A DNA stretch of 64,000 bases, taken from Acidobacteriota bacterium (GTDB lineage Bacteria; Acidobacteriota; Thermoanaerobaculia; Gp7-AA8). Position numbers and translations under genes: made by a program. The notes under the pieces were generated by a model. The model worked only from the letters and a program-made list of their open reading frames with translations, was not told the DNA's origin and ran no database searches. The DNA lies in the NCBI GenBank assembly GCA_021781455.1, contig JAJXWV010000083.1, forward strand, positions 62,001-126,000, written 5' to 3'. Positions 12,189 to 22,755 of this stretch are shown here, piece after piece. The stretch's first letter is position 1. Each line of letters starts with the position of its first letter.

Positions 12189-13991
12189 ATGTGCGGCATC
12201 AACCTCATCTACGCATTCTCCGAAAACGCTCCTCCGGTCGACCGTGAGGAGTTGCTGCGCACGCGCGACTCCATGAGCAGGCGCGGACCCGACGCGGTGG
12301 GCGAATGGCATTCGCCCGACGGCCGCATGTCCATGGGCCATCGCCGGCTGTCGATCATCGACATCGATGAGAGCGGGAATCAGCCGATGACGAGCCCCGA
12401 CGGGCGCTATGCCATCGTCTTCAACGGCGAGATCTACAACTACCGCGAGCTCCGCCGCGAGCTGGAGGCTTCCGGCCTGCACTTCCGCACCACCTCGGAC
12501 ACGGAAGTCCTCCTGGCGATGTTCGCCCGGGACGGCGAGCGGATGCTGATGAAGCTGCGCGGCATGTTCGCCTTCTGCGTGTGGGATGCGCGCGAGCGGA
12601 CCGTGTTCATGGCTCGCGACCCGTACGGAATCAAGCCGCTGTACTACGCGCTCACCCCGACGACGCTGCGCGTGGCCTCGCAGGTCAAGGCGCTTCTGGC
12701 AGGCGGGGGCGTGTCGCGGACCCTCGATCCGGCCGGCATCGTCGGCTTCCTTGTGCGAGGGACCGTTCCCCAGCCCTTCACGACGTACGAGGCGATCCGC
12801 GCCCTTCCGGCAGGGGGCTACGCCATCGTCGACCGCCACGGCTCGACGGCCGTGCACCGCTATTTCTCGCTGGCCGAGGTCTACCGGGAAGGCGTCGAAC
12901 GCTCGCACGATGTGAAGCCGGCGGAATGGCAGGAGATCATTCGCGAGGCGGTCCGGGAGTCGGTGCGCTACCACCTCGTGGCTGATGTCCCGTTAGGCGC
13001 GTTTCTGTCGTCGGGGAAAGACTCGACGACGGTGACTGCGCTCGCCGCGGAGGCAGGCTACAAGGAGCTGACCTGCGTCACGATCCGGTGCGCGGAGTTC
13101 GTCGGCACGAAGCAGGACGAGGTCCCGCTGGCGAAACTCGTGGCCGATGAATACGGCGTACGCCATGTCGTCCGGGCCGTGACCCGGGAGGAATTCACCG
13201 CCGACGTCCCGCGGATCCTCGCGGCCATGGACCAGCCGACGATCGACGGCTGGAACTCCTACTACGTCAACAAGGCCGCCGGTGAGCTGGGGATGAAAGT
13301 GATGCTCTCCGGCACCGGCGGCGACGAGCTGTTCGGCGGATATTCGTCATTCCGCAAGATCCCGCGCTTCGTCCGCGCGGCGCGCGTGCCTTCGAAAGTG
13401 CCGGGCCTTCCCGCGGCCGTCGATCACCTCTACCGCGCGGTGCGTTCGTCGAAATCGAGCCCCAAGAGCGGCCTGGTCCTGAGGTACTGCGGCACTTACG
13501 CCGGCGCATATTTGATGAAGCGCGGCGTGTTCATGCCGGAGGAACTGCCCTCGGTACTTCCGCGGGAAATCGCGGAGGAAGGGCTGCGCAGGCTCGATCT
13601 GCTGTCGCACATCCGCGGTGCGTTGACGCCCGATCCCGGCTCGCCGTTCGCACGCGTGGCCACGCTCGAGTCTTCGTACTTCATGCGCGACCAGCTGCTG
13701 CGCGACATCGACTGGACGAGCATGTCCCACTCGGTGGAAGTACGCGTGCCGCTCGTGGACGCGCATCTGCTGAAGAAGATCGTGCCGGTCCTCTGCGCCG
13801 CCCGCGATCACAAGAAGCTGCTGCTCCTCGGCTCGCCCGCGCGGCCATTGCCGGACGCCATCGTCAGGCGGCCGAAGACCGGTTTCCTGCTCCCCATCCG
13901 GCAGTGGCTGAAACCGCCCGCCGGTTCCGAGCACACCTTCGGCATGCGTTCGCTGGCGCTGATGCTGGCTGAGCAGCTGATGACGGCGTGA
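12189..13991 (+). CDS. asnB: asparagine synthase (glutamine-hydrolysing)
   Basis: MCGI N-terminal nucleophile, RRGPDAVGEW, FNGEIYNYRELR, synthetase domain FLSSGKDSTTV. Confidence 0.93.
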   Translation: MCGINLIYAFSENAPPVDREELLRTRDSMSRRGPDAVGEWHSPDGRMSMGHRRLSIIDIDESGNQPMTSPDGRYAIVFNGEIYNYRELRRELEASGLHFRTTSDTEVLLAMFARDGERMLMKLRGMFAFCVWDARERTVFMARDPYGIKPLYYALTPTTLRVASQVKALLAGGGVSRTLDPAGIVGFLVRGTVPQPFTTYEAIRALPAGGYAIVDRHGSTAVHRYFSLAEVYREGVERSHDVKPAEWQEIIREAVRESVRYHLVADVPLGAFLSSGKDSTTVTALAAEAGYKELTCVTIRCAEFVGTKQDEVPLAKLVADEYGVRHVVRAVTREEFTADVPRILAAMDQPTIDGWNSYYVNKAAGELGMKVMLSGTGGDELFGGYSSFRKIPRFVRAARVPSKVPGLPAAVDHLYRAVRSSKSSPKSGLVLRYCGTYAGAYLMKRGVFMPEELPSVLPREIAEEGLRRLDLLSHIRGALTPDPGSPFARVATLESSYFMRDQLLRDIDWTSMSHSVEVRVPLVDAHLLKKIVPVLCAARDHKKLLLLGSPARPLPDAIVRRPKTGFLLPIRQWLKPPAGSEHTFGMRSLALMLAEQLMTA

Positions 13992-13992
13992 G

Positions 13993-14166
13993 GTGTCATC
14001 CTGAGCCGGCGGAGCCGCGGGGATGGCGGTAAGGCGGAGCGGCGTAGCGCGGCGAAGGACCCCGTGCGATGCATCGATCAGCGTTCAACTGAGCCGGGGC
14101 CTTCGCCGCGCTCCACCGCTCCCGTCCATCCGTCCGCCCCCGCGGTTGCGCCGGCTCAGGATGACA
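13993..14166. repeat. long imperfect inverted repeat, CTGAGCCGGCG...GGAGCGGCGTAGCGCGGCGAAG family
   Basis: gtgtcatcctgagccggcggagccgcgg...gcggagcggcgtagcgcggcgaagg...ccttcgccgcgctccaccgctcc...cgccggctcaggatgacacc. Confidence 0.92.
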
Positions 14167-14236
14167 CCTGCGCCGCCCTCGTGCTCGCCTCACGCAACAA
14201 AAGCAGGTCTTCCGACGTTTGCTACTCTGACACCAC

Positions 14237-16693
14237 ATGCCCAAGCGCAACCGGTTCAAAGATTTTCTGTGGCGGCACGCGGCGGGGCTGGCCCTGCTCG
14301 TCATGGTCGCCTTCGTGGCCTTCCTCGGGTTCGTCGGCTACACGTACGTCGTCATCACGAAGAAATTCGATTCCAGCCGGCGCTGGGACCTTCCCAGCCG
14401 CGTCTACTCCGACGCCACGCCACTGGTCCCGGGCATGTCGTATCCGCGGTCGCTGCTCGAGCCGAAGCTGAACCACGTCGGCTATCACGAGGTCCGCAAC
14501 CGCGTGGCCAATCCGAGCGAGTACCGGTTCGTCGACGGTTCGCTGGAGATCTACCTGCAGAATTTCGACTATCCCGACATGGAGTTCCGGGCCATGCCGG
14601 TGAGGGTCGACTTCGACGGCCCGGAGGTGACGGCGGTGCACCGGCTCGACGACGGGGCGTCGCTGCGGGGCGTGCGCATCGAACCGGAGCTGATCACCTC
14701 GATCTACAACAACGAGATGGAGGACCGGCTGCCGGTCTCGCTCTCGGCGGTGCCGAAGGTGGTGACGAACGCCATCATCGCCACCGAGGACAGGAACTTC
14801 TACCACCACGAGGGCATCTCCATTCGCGGGACCCTCGGCGCGCTGATCACCGATTTGCGGCAGCACTCCTGGACTCACGGCGGCTCGACGCTCACGCAGC
14901 AGCTCGTCAAGAATCTCTATCTGAATCCGGAGCGGACGTGGCGCCGCAAGATCCTGGAAGCGCTGATGGCGGTCCTGCTCGAGGCGCGCTACTCGAAAAA
15001 CGAGATCCTCGAGGCCTACGTCAACGAGATCTACCTCGGCCAGAACGGCGCGGTGCAGATCATCGGCGTCGAGCAGGCCTCGCAGGTGTACTTCGGAAAG
15101 CACGTCACTTATCTGACGCTGCCGGAGGCGGCCACCCTGGCCGGGATCATCCGCTCGCCGAACGTGCTCTCTCCGCTCAAGTACCCGGAGCGGGCGAAGC
15201 CGCGCCGGGACACGGTGCTGGGGCTGATGCGCGACCAGCGCATGATCAGCGAAGCCGAATACGAAAGCGCCGTGGCCACGCCGCTGTCGGTTTCGCGGTT
15301 TCCGAGGACTTCGCGCAGCGCGCCGTTTTTCGTCGACCTGGTGATGAAGCAGCTCCGCGAAACGTATCCGGAGACGCAGCTGAAGACCGAAGGGCTGCGG
15401 ATCTTCACGACGCTCGACACGATCATGCAGCGCGCGGCCGAGCGGTCGCTCGACTCCGGCATCGCCGATCTGAAGAAGCGCTACTCGTTTCTGCGCAAGT
15501 CGCCGACGCCTCTGGAAGGCGTGGTGCTGACGATCCAGCCGGGCACTGGCTACGTGAAGGCGCTGGTCGGCGGCGAGAATTACTCGAAGACGCAGTTCAA
15601 CCGCGCCATCCAGGCGCGGCGCCAGCCGGGATCGCTGTTCAAGCCGTTCGTGTACATCACGGCAATGGACCCGGCCCGCGGGCAGCAGGCCCTCACGGCG
15701 GCGACCATTCTCGACGATTCGCCGATCTCGATCCGCACCGGCACGTCGGTCTGGGAGCCGCAGAATTACGACAACCGCTTCCACGGCCCGGTCTCGGTGC
15801 GACAGGCTCTCGCTCATTCGTACAACATCCCGGCGGTGCGCGCGGCCATCAGCGCCGGCATTCCGAACGTGGTCAAGACCGCGTCGAGAATCGGCATCGA
15901 GTCGCGGCTGGAGCCGTATCCGTCGATCGCACTCGGTGCGTTCGAAGTGACGCCGCTGGAGATCGCCTACGCCTACTCGGCGTTCGCGAACCTCGGCGTG
16001 AAGGCCGAGCCGATCTCGATCCTCGCCGTGTCGACGAGCGACGGCAAGATCCTGGAGAGCCGCGAAGTGAAGATGAAGCGCGTCGCGCCGGCCGGCGTCT
16101 GCTACGTCATGGACAACATCCTCCAGGACGACTTCACCTATGGCACTGCCTCCAGGGCGCGCGCGCTCGGTTTCAGGCGGCCGTTCGCGGGGAAGACAGG
16201 AACGACGAGCAACTACCGCGATGCCTGGTTCATCGGCTACTCGCCGCGGATTCTCTCGCTGGTCTGGATCGGCTTCGACGACGGACACAGTGTCCGCCTC
16301 GCCGGCGGTGAGGCTTGCGTGCCGATCTGGACGACGTACATGAACCAGGTCGCGGGCCTCGTGCCCGATGTGGAGTGGAAGAAGCCGGAGGATGTGGTCG
16401 ACCGGGTGATCGATCCCGAATCGGGCATGCTGGCCACACCGTATTGCCCGACGACCCGGGACGAGGTATTCGTTTCCGGCACCGAACCGACATCGGTCTG
16501 TCCATTGCACGCAGGGAGTGGCGAGCCCGTTCCCTTCTGGCGCGAGCAGCCGCCGATCATCGGGCAGCAGACCACAGCGGGCATGCCGCCGCAGCAGAAC
16601 CAGCAGCAACCGCAGCAACCCCCGATCGAGCAGCAGCGTCGGGAGCGAGGCATCCGCAGAATCATCCGGATGATTTTCGGCGGAGGACACTGA
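14237..16693 (+). CDS. class A penicillin-binding protein (transglycosylase/transpeptidase)
   Basis: ATEDRNFYHHEGISIRG, GGSTLTQQLVKNLYL, transpeptidase SLFKPFVY and GKTGTT; Gln/Pro-rich C-terminal tail. Confidence 0.93.
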   Translation: MPKRNRFKDFLWRHAAGLALLVMVAFVAFLGFVGYTYVVITKKFDSSRRWDLPSRVYSDATPLVPGMSYPRSLLEPKLNHVGYHEVRNRVANPSEYRFVDGSLEIYLQNFDYPDMEFRAMPVRVDFDGPEVTAVHRLDDGASLRGVRIEPELITSIYNNEMEDRLPVSLSAVPKVVTNAIIATEDRNFYHHEGISIRGTLGALITDLRQHSWTHGGSTLTQQLVKNLYLNPERTWRRKILEALMAVLLEARYSKNEILEAYVNEIYLGQNGAVQIIGVEQASQVYFGKHVTYLTLPEAATLAGIIRSPNVLSPLKYPERAKPRRDTVLGLMRDQRMISEAEYESAVATPLSVSRFPRTSRSAPFFVDLVMKQLRETYPETQLKTEGLRIFTTLDTIMQRAAERSLDSGIADLKKRYSFLRKSPTPLEGVVLTIQPGTGYVKALVGGENYSKTQFNRAIQARRQPGSLFKPFVYITAMDPARGQQALTAATILDDSPISIRTGTSVWEPQNYDNRFHGPVSVRQALAHSYNIPAVRAAISAGIPNVVKTASRIGIESRLEPYPSIALGAFEVTPLEIAYAYSAFANLGVKAEPISILAVSTSDGKILESREVKMKRVAPAGVCYVMDNILQDDFTYGTASRARALGFRRPFAGKTGTTSNYRDAWFIGYSPRILSLVWIGFDDGHSVRLAGGEACVPIWTTYMNQVAGLVPDVEWKKPEDVVDRVIDPESGMLATPYCPTTRDEVFVSGTEPTSVCPLHAGSGEPVPFWREQPPIIGQQTTAGMPPQQNQQQPQQPPIEQQRRERGIRRIIRMIFGGGH

Positions 16694-16770
16694 GAACGGA
16701 TCGCGGCAGGCAGCACGGCGGTTGCCCGTACAGTACGATTAACGAAACGAGCTGAGAGCAGTACGACAAG

Positions 16771-17547
16771 ATGACGGTTTTCGCACGGACCTGGACGCGC
16801 GCGGAAGACGCGCTGTACTACATCGGCGGCCTGGGCGATCTCGGCGCGCAGACGGTGCGCGGCTGGTTCCGCGGGCCGTTCGAGCGCGATACGCTCGTGG
16901 TGCAGCTCGACCAGGTCGGCGTGCGATCGCTCTCCATCGTCTCGATCACGTCGCTGTTCATCGGCATGGTCCTGGCGCTGCAGACCGCCTATTCGCTCTC
17001 TGACTTCGGGGGCAGCCTGTTCATCGGCAAGGTGGTCTCGCTCTCGCTCGTGCGCGAGCTGGCTCCGGTGCTGATGGCCCTGATGGTCGGAGGCCGTGTC
17101 GGGGCCGGCATGACGGCCGAGCTCGGCACGATGAAAGTGACCGAGCAGATCGACGCGTTGCGCGCCCTGGCCACCGATCCGGTGCGCAAGCTCGTCGTTC
17201 CCCGCGTGTTCGCCACGACCATCATGCTGCCTCTCCTGACCATCGTCTCGGGCCTCCTCGGCATCCTCGGCGGCCTGTTCATCGCCGTGGTCAACCTGCA
17301 CCTGACCGCGAATTTCTACATCCGCAGCGTGGTCGAGACGGTGAAGTTCAACGACCTGACCTCCGGCATCGGAAAGACGTTCTTCTTCGGATTTGCGATC
17401 GGACTGATCGCCTGCTTCAACGGACTGCGCACGACCGGCGGCGCCGATGGCGTCGGCCGCTCGACGACCGCGACGGTGGTCACGGCTTCGATCACCGTCC
17501 TGATCATGGACTTCTTCCTGACCAAGCTGTTTCTGCTCTTCTTCTGA
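16771..17547 (+). CDS. mlaE: MlaE-family ABC permease
   Basis: MlaE/TTG2B-like: RELAPVLMALMVGGRVGAGMTAELGTMKVTEQIDAL. Confidence 0.92.
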   Translation: MTVFARTWTRAEDALYYIGGLGDLGAQTVRGWFRGPFERDTLVVQLDQVGVRSLSIVSITSLFIGMVLALQTAYSLSDFGGSLFIGKVVSLSLVRELAPVLMALMVGGRVGAGMTAELGTMKVTEQIDALRALATDPVRKLVVPRVFATTIMLPLLTIVSGLLGILGGLFIAVVNLHLTANFYIRSVVETVKFNDLTSGIGKTFFFGFAIGLIACFNGLRTTGGADGVGRSTTATVVTASITVLIMDFFLTKLFLLFF

Positions 17548-18383
17548 TGACTGACTCCCTTGTGACCGATCGCCGTGCCGAGGAGCGGCCAGCGCCGGAC
17601 CGCCGGCAGCATCCCCGCGACGTGTTCGTGGAGTTCCGCGACGTGCACAAGGCCTACGGGCCGAAGAAAGTGCTGCAGGGCGTCGATCTCAAGGTCTATC
17701 GCGGCGAAGTGCTCGTGATCCTCGGCGGCTCCGGCACCGGGAAATCGGTCACGCTGCGGCACATGCTCGGCCTGGAAGCTCCTGATTCCGGTCAGGTGCT
17801 CGTGGAAGACGAGGACATCACCGACCTGCCGGAGGAAGAGCTGTATCGGGTGCGGATGAAGTTCGGGATGCTCTTCCAGAGCGGGGCGCTCTTCGACTCC
17901 ATGACCGTTTTCGAGAACGTCGCCTTTCCGCTGCGCGAGCACACGGACATGACGGAAGAGGAGGTCGCCCGTGCGGTTCGGGAGAAGCTCGAGCTGGTGA
18001 GCCTGCCGAACACCGAGCACCTCATGCCGGTCGATCTCTCCGGCGGCATGCGCAAACGCGTCGGCCTGGCCCGGTCGATCGTCCTCGATCCGAAGATGAT
18101 TCTCTACGACGAGCCGACGACCGGGCTCGACCCGATCACGGCGCAGAAGATCAACGAGATGATCATCGACCTGCAGTCGAAGCTGAACGTCACCTCCGTC
18201 GTGGTCACCCACGACATTCAATCGGCGTTCTCGGTCGGCGACCGCATCGCCTTTCTCGACCAGGGTGTCTTCGAGTGGGTCGGCACCATGGAGGAAGCGC
18301 GCAACTCGACTCACCCGGGGCTTCGTGATTTTCTCAAGGCCAGCGCGGTGACGGCCGCCCAGCCAACGAGTGCTGAGTCCTGA
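17547..18383 (+). CDS. mlaF: MlaF-family ABC ATP-binding protein
   Basis: Walker A GGSGTGKS, LSGGMRKRVGLARSI, DEPTTGLDP; stop codon falls inside the following repeat arm. Confidence 0.93.
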   Translation: MTDSLVTDRRAEERPAPDRRQHPRDVFVEFRDVHKAYGPKKVLQGVDLKVYRGEVLVILGGSGTGKSVTLRHMLGLEAPDSGQVLVEDEDITDLPEEELYRVRMKFGMLFQSGALFDSMTVFENVAFPLREHTDMTEEEVARAVREKLELVSLPNTEHLMPVDLSGGMRKRVGLARSIVLDPKMILYDEPTTGLDPITAQKINEMIIDLQSKLNVTSVVVTHDIQSAFSVGDRIAFLDQGVFEWVGTMEEARNSTHPGLRDFLKASAVTAAQPTSAES

Positions 18384-18442
18384 GTCCTGAGTGTCAACTC
18401 TCGCTGCACGAACTCAGGACTCGGCACTCAGGACTCAGGACT
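18369..18442. repeat. inverted tandem repeat, AGTCCTG variant of the AGTGCTG family, overlapping the mlaF 3' end
   Basis: agtgctgagtcctgagtcctgagt ... actcaggactcggcactcaggactcaggact. Confidence 0.93.
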
Positions 18443-18482
18443 GAAATGAACGGCCGCCCAGCGGCATTTGAGTGAGCGACAC

Positions 18483-19967
18483 ATGCCGAAAACCTCCAAG
18501 TCGAAGACGATCCGGGTGGGATTGCTGATCTCCGCCTCGCTGGCCGTGCTGATGATGTTTTTGTTCTTCATCGGCTCGGAGCAGAAGATCTGGTCGCGCA
18601 AGAACGAATACGAGGTGCGCTTCGTCGACGTGGCCGGCCTGGCCGAAGGGAATCCGGTGAAGATTTCCGGCGTCACGGTCGGGGTGGTCAAGGACATCAC
18701 GCTGCCGCGCGATCCGAAGACATCCGACGTCCGGATCGAGCTGATGGTCGACCGCAAGTATGCCGAGCGCATCCGCGCCGATTCGCGGGCCCGGCTGAAG
18801 AAGCTGGGACTCCTCGCCGGCGACGCCTACATCGACGTCACGCCGGGCAGCACCCGATATCCGGAGCTCGAGCCCGGCACGGTGATCCCGGCTCAGAAAC
18901 AGACCAACGTCGAGCAGCTGATCTCCTCGGGCGAGGACCTCGTCGACAACCTCGTGCAGATCTCCTATTCGATGAAGAACATCCTCAACCGGGTCGATCG
19001 CGGTGAGGGTCTCCTCGGCGAGCTGACGAGCTCGCCCGAGACCAAGCAGCGCATCACCGACACCGTCCTGACGACGCTCAACAAAACCAATGCGGTGCTC
19101 ACGCACGTGGAGAGCGGGCGGGGAGTCATCGGCCGGCTCGTTTACGACGACAAGTACGCCGAGCAACTCACCAACTCACTGGCCTCGACCGTCCAGTCCC
19201 TGCAGACTGTGTCGGCAAGCATCGAGAGGTCCTTCGCCGCCGGGAACGGGACGATCCCGGCCCTGCTCAGCGATCCGGAAGGAAAGAAGAAGATCTTTGA
19301 TCTCGTCGAAAACCTGCGGGTCACCTCGGCGAACCTCGCTCTCTTCAGCGCCAGCCTGCAGAATGGCCAGGGGCTGGTGCCACGACTTCTGAACGACAAG
19401 GCCTATGGCGACCAGGCGCTCACCGAGTTCTCGCAGCTCGTCACGCAGCTCAATCAGACGGTTCAGAAGCTCAACTCCGGGCAGGGGACGGCGGGCAAGA
19501 TGATCGCCGATCCTTCCGTCTACGAATCGATCAACGACATTCTGATCGGCATCAACGAATCGAAGCTCCTGCGCTGGCTGATCCGCAACCGACAGGAAAG
19601 CGGCATCGAAAAGCGCTACAACGAAGAGCAGAAAACGGCTCCGGCCACAGCCCCGCCGGCTCAGAAGCCCGCGGCCAGGTCGTCCGAAGAGACACCGCCT
19701 CCGCAGATTCCCGTGGTGGCGCCATCGGAGTCCGCCAACCCGGCAACAACCGCTGCCAGCCCGGCGCCTGTCGTCGCGAGCCCCACGACGGTCTCGACGA
19801 CTCCGGCTGCCGCCCAGGCGAAATCCCCTTCTTCGGATGCTTCGGCGCCCGCTCCCGCGGACACGACGGCATCTCCGACGACGACCACCGCAGCGCCCGC
19901 CACTACGGCACCGGCGACGACCACCGCGCCGCCGCCGGCGACGACGACCACACCGCCAACCCCGTAA
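18483..19967 (+). CDS. mlaD: MlaD/MCE family substrate-binding protein with Ala/Pro/Thr-rich C-terminus
   Basis: VRFVDVAGLAEGNPVKISGVTVGVVKDI (MCE domain) after a TM segment; follows mlaEF. Confidence 0.88.
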   Translation: MPKTSKSKTIRVGLLISASLAVLMMFLFFIGSEQKIWSRKNEYEVRFVDVAGLAEGNPVKISGVTVGVVKDITLPRDPKTSDVRIELMVDRKYAERIRADSRARLKKLGLLAGDAYIDVTPGSTRYPELEPGTVIPAQKQTNVEQLISSGEDLVDNLVQISYSMKNILNRVDRGEGLLGELTSSPETKQRITDTVLTTLNKTNAVLTHVESGRGVIGRLVYDDKYAEQLTNSLASTVQSLQTVSASIERSFAAGNGTIPALLSDPEGKKKIFDLVENLRVTSANLALFSASLQNGQGLVPRLLNDKAYGDQALTEFSQLVTQLNQTVQKLNSGQGTAGKMIADPSVYESINDILIGINESKLLRWLIRNRQESGIEKRYNEEQKTAPATAPPAQKPAARSSEETPPPQIPVVAPSESANPATTAASPAPVVASPTTVSTTPAAAQAKSPSSDASAPAPADTTASPTTTTAAPATTAPATTTAPPPATTTTPPTP

Positions 19968-20128
19968 GTGGCTTCGAGCGGAGAGCGGACATGCTTGTCC
20001 ACTCTCCGAGGACACTCGCATGGGCGTTCTCGAGGCCCCCCCCGTATCTCAGGCGGCGTTTCGCTGCGTGTTACGATTCGCCGCGCCCTCCGCCCGTCGC
20101 GGCGCGATCTCATCTCCCGGAGGATCAA

Positions 20129-21457
20129 GTGGATATCGCAGTCATCGGCACAGGCTATGTCGGCCTCGTGACCGGGGCCGGACTGGCCGACTTCGGCAAC
20201 GACGTCGTCTGCGTCGACATCGATGAGAAGAAGATCGACGCACTGCGCCGTGGCGTGATCCCGATCTACGAGCCGGGCCTCGACAAGCTCGTCAGCAAGA
20301 ACGTCAACGAAGGCCGCCTGGCCTTCACCACCGATCTCGCCGGCGCCATTCAGTCCGCGCGGGCCATCTTCATCGCTGTCGGAACGCCGCCGAAAGCGGA
20401 CGGCTCCGCCGATCTTCGCTATGTCGAAGATGTGGCGCGCACGATCGCGAAGCACATGAACGGGCCCAAGCTCATCGTTACGAAATCGACGGTCCCCATC
20501 GGCACCGGGCGCCTCATCGAGAAGATCATCGACGGCACCGGAAACGGCCACAAGGCCTCCGTGGCCTCGAACCCCGAGTTCCTGCGGGAAGGCTCGGCGA
20601 TCGAGGACTTCATGAAGCCGGACCGCGTCGTCATCGGCGCCTCGGATCAGGAAGCGATCGAGCTGATGCGGGAGATCTACGCTCCGCTGCACTCGCTGGA
20701 GATTCCCTTCGTCGTCACCAACGTCGAGTCCGCCGAGCTGATCAAGTACGCGGCCAACGGCTTCCTGGCCACGAAGATCACCTTCATCAATGAGATTGCG
20801 ACGATTTGCGAGAAGGTCGGCGCCAATGTGCACGACGTGGCCATCGGCATGGGCCTCGACTCGCGCATCGGCCCGAAGTTCCTCCAGGCCGGCCCGGGGT
20901 TCGGCGGCAGCTGCTTTCCGAAGGACACCTCCGCGATGGCCGACATCGCCAGGAAATACGGCTACGAGTTCCAGATCATCGAGGCTGTGCTGCGCGTCAA
21001 CGACGATGTAAAGCAGCGCATGGTCGAGAAGATCGTTCAAGCCGCCGGCGGCGACGTCAGCGGTAAGACCATTGCCGTGCTCGGTCTCGCCTTCAAACCG
21101 GAGACCGACGACATGCGCGACTCGCCGGCCATTCCGATCATCCAGGGCCTTCAGAAGCGGGGCGCCGCAATTCGCGCCTACGACCCGCAGGCAATGGAGA
21201 ACTGCAGGAGCATCTTCGAGAACGTGACTTACTGCGAGGACGCGTATGCGACCGTGGAAGGCGCCGACGTCCTGGTCATTGCCACCGAATGGAACGAGTT
21301 CCGCGCCCTCCGTCTCGGGCGGATCCGGGAGGCGCTGCGGCAGCCGGTCATCGTCGACCTGCGCAACGTCTACGATCCGGCGCGTATGAAGGCGGAAGGC
21401 TTCAGCTACACCTCCGTCGGCCGCGCCGACCAGCCGCGGAAGAGAGGACAGGCCTGA
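20129..21457 (+). CDS. UDP-glucose 6-dehydrogenase
   Basis: [44 protein letters not shown] catalytic motif; GTG start with SD AGGA. Confidence 0.94.
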   Translation: MDIAVIGTGYVGLVTGAGLADFGNDVVCVDIDEKKIDALRRGVIPIYEPGLDKLVSKNVNEGRLAFTTDLAGAIQSARAIFIAVGTPPKADGSADLRYVEDVARTIAKHMNGPKLIVTKSTVPIGTGRLIEKIIDGTGNGHKASVASNPEFLREGSAIEDFMKPDRVVIGASDQEAIELMREIYAPLHSLEIPFVVTNVESAELIKYAANGFLATKITFINEIATICEKVGANVHDVAIGMGLDSRIGPKFLQAGPGFGGSCFPKDTSAMADIARKYGYEFQIIEAVLRVNDDVKQRMVEKIVQAAGGDVSGKTIAVLGLAFKPETDDMRDSPAIPIIQGLQKRGAAIRAYDPQAMENCRSIFENVTYCEDAYATVEGADVLVIATEWNEFRALRLGRIREALRQPVIVDLRNVYDPARMKAEGFSYTSVGRADQPRKRGQA

Positions 21458-22395
21458 TGGGGCGTGCGCTGATCACGGGCGGTGCGGGATTCCTCGGATC
21501 GCATCTCTGCGACCTCTTTCTTGCCCGTGGCCATGAAGTCATCTGCATGGATAACTTCATCACCGGCTCGCCGGAGAACATCAAGCACCTCTTCGGCCGC
21601 GACGGCTTCACCTTCATCAAGCACGACGTCACGAACTACATCTACGTCGATGGGCACGTCGACTACGTCCTGCACTTCGCCTCCCCGGCGAGCCCGATCG
21701 ACTATCTGGAGAAGCCGATCCAGACGTTGAAGGTCGGTTCGCTCGGCACGCACAAGACCCTCGGCCTGGCCAAGGACAAGGGGGCGCGCTACCTGATCGC
21801 GTCGACCTCCGAGGTCTATGGCGATCCCCTGATCCACCCGCAGAAAGAGGACTACTGGGGCAACGTCAATCCGGTCGGCCCGCGCGGCGTGTACGACGAG
21901 GCCAAGCGCTTCGCCGAGGCGATGACGATGGCCTACCACCGCTTCCATGGCGTCAACACGCGGATCGTGCGGATCTTCAACACCTACGGCGAGCGGATGC
22001 GCATCAACGACGGCCGCGTCGTGCCGGCTTTCATCGCCCAGGCGCTGCGCAACGAGCCGATGACGGTGTTCGGCGATGGCTCACAGACGCGGTCGTTCTG
22101 CTATGTCTCCGACCTGATCGAAGGCATCTACAGGCTGCTGATGTCCGAGGAGGTCTTCCCGACCAACATCGGCAACCCGAGCGAGATGACGGTGCTGCAG
22201 TTTGCCGAGCGGATCAAAGCGCTCGTCGGATCGACGGCGCCGATCGAGTTCCGCCCGTTGCCCGAGGACGATCCGAAGATCCGCCGTCCGGACATCGGCA
22301 AAGCGCGGAAGCTGCTCGACTGGGAGCCGCGCGTGCCGCTGGATGAAGGCCTGAAGCGGACCATCGACTACTTCCGCCGCAAGGTTCTGGACTAG
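21457..22395 (+). CDS. UDP-glucuronate decarboxylase (UDP-xylose synthase, SDR family)
   Basis: [50 protein letters not shown]; overlaps the upstream stop codon. Confidence 0.92.
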   Translation: MGRALITGGAGFLGSHLCDLFLARGHEVICMDNFITGSPENIKHLFGRDGFTFIKHDVTNYIYVDGHVDYVLHFASPASPIDYLEKPIQTLKVGSLGTHKTLGLAKDKGARYLIASTSEVYGDPLIHPQKEDYWGNVNPVGPRGVYDEAKRFAEAMTMAYHRFHGVNTRIVRIFNTYGERMRINDGRVVPAFIAQALRNEPMTVFGDGSQTRSFCYVSDLIEGIYRLLMSEEVFPTNIGNPSEMTVLQFAERIKALVGSTAPIEFRPLPEDDPKIRRPDIGKARKLLDWEPRVPLDEGLKRTIDYFRRKVLD

Positions 22396-22403
22396 CGCAG
22401 CCC

Positions 22404-22716
22404 CGTCACTCTGAGCCGGCGAAGACACGGGGAAAGGGCGGGCGGGTGGAGCGGCGTAGCGCGGCGAAGAGTCTCAAAATGCGCGGATTGTGGAGTCTTG
22501 CGCTTGATCAGATTCTTCGAGCGAGGACAGCCGGCTCACCGCGATCGTGCAATCCGCAGACTGTTCACCGCGCTCCACCGCTCCCGCCCACCCAACCGCT
22601 TCCGCCGGCTCAGAGGCTGTGCAGAAATCGAGAGCGGATGAGGGGGTTGTACTGCGACTCGATCCTCGTCGGTTCATTGCTGCTCCACCGCCGCCTCCAC
22701 CGGCTCAGAGTGACGG
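22404..22716. repeat. long imperfect inverted repeat, CACTCTGAGCCGGCG / GGAGCGGCGTAGCGCGGCGAAGAGTCT family
   Basis: gtcactctgagccggcgaag...ggagcggcgtagcgcggcgaagagtct... with matching reverse-complement blocks (accgcgctccaccgctcc, ccgccggctcag, caccggctcagagtgac). Confidence 0.85.
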
Positions 22717-22755
22717 TGGGGGGGACTGCGCTCGCGATTTGCATGAGCGTTGAGC

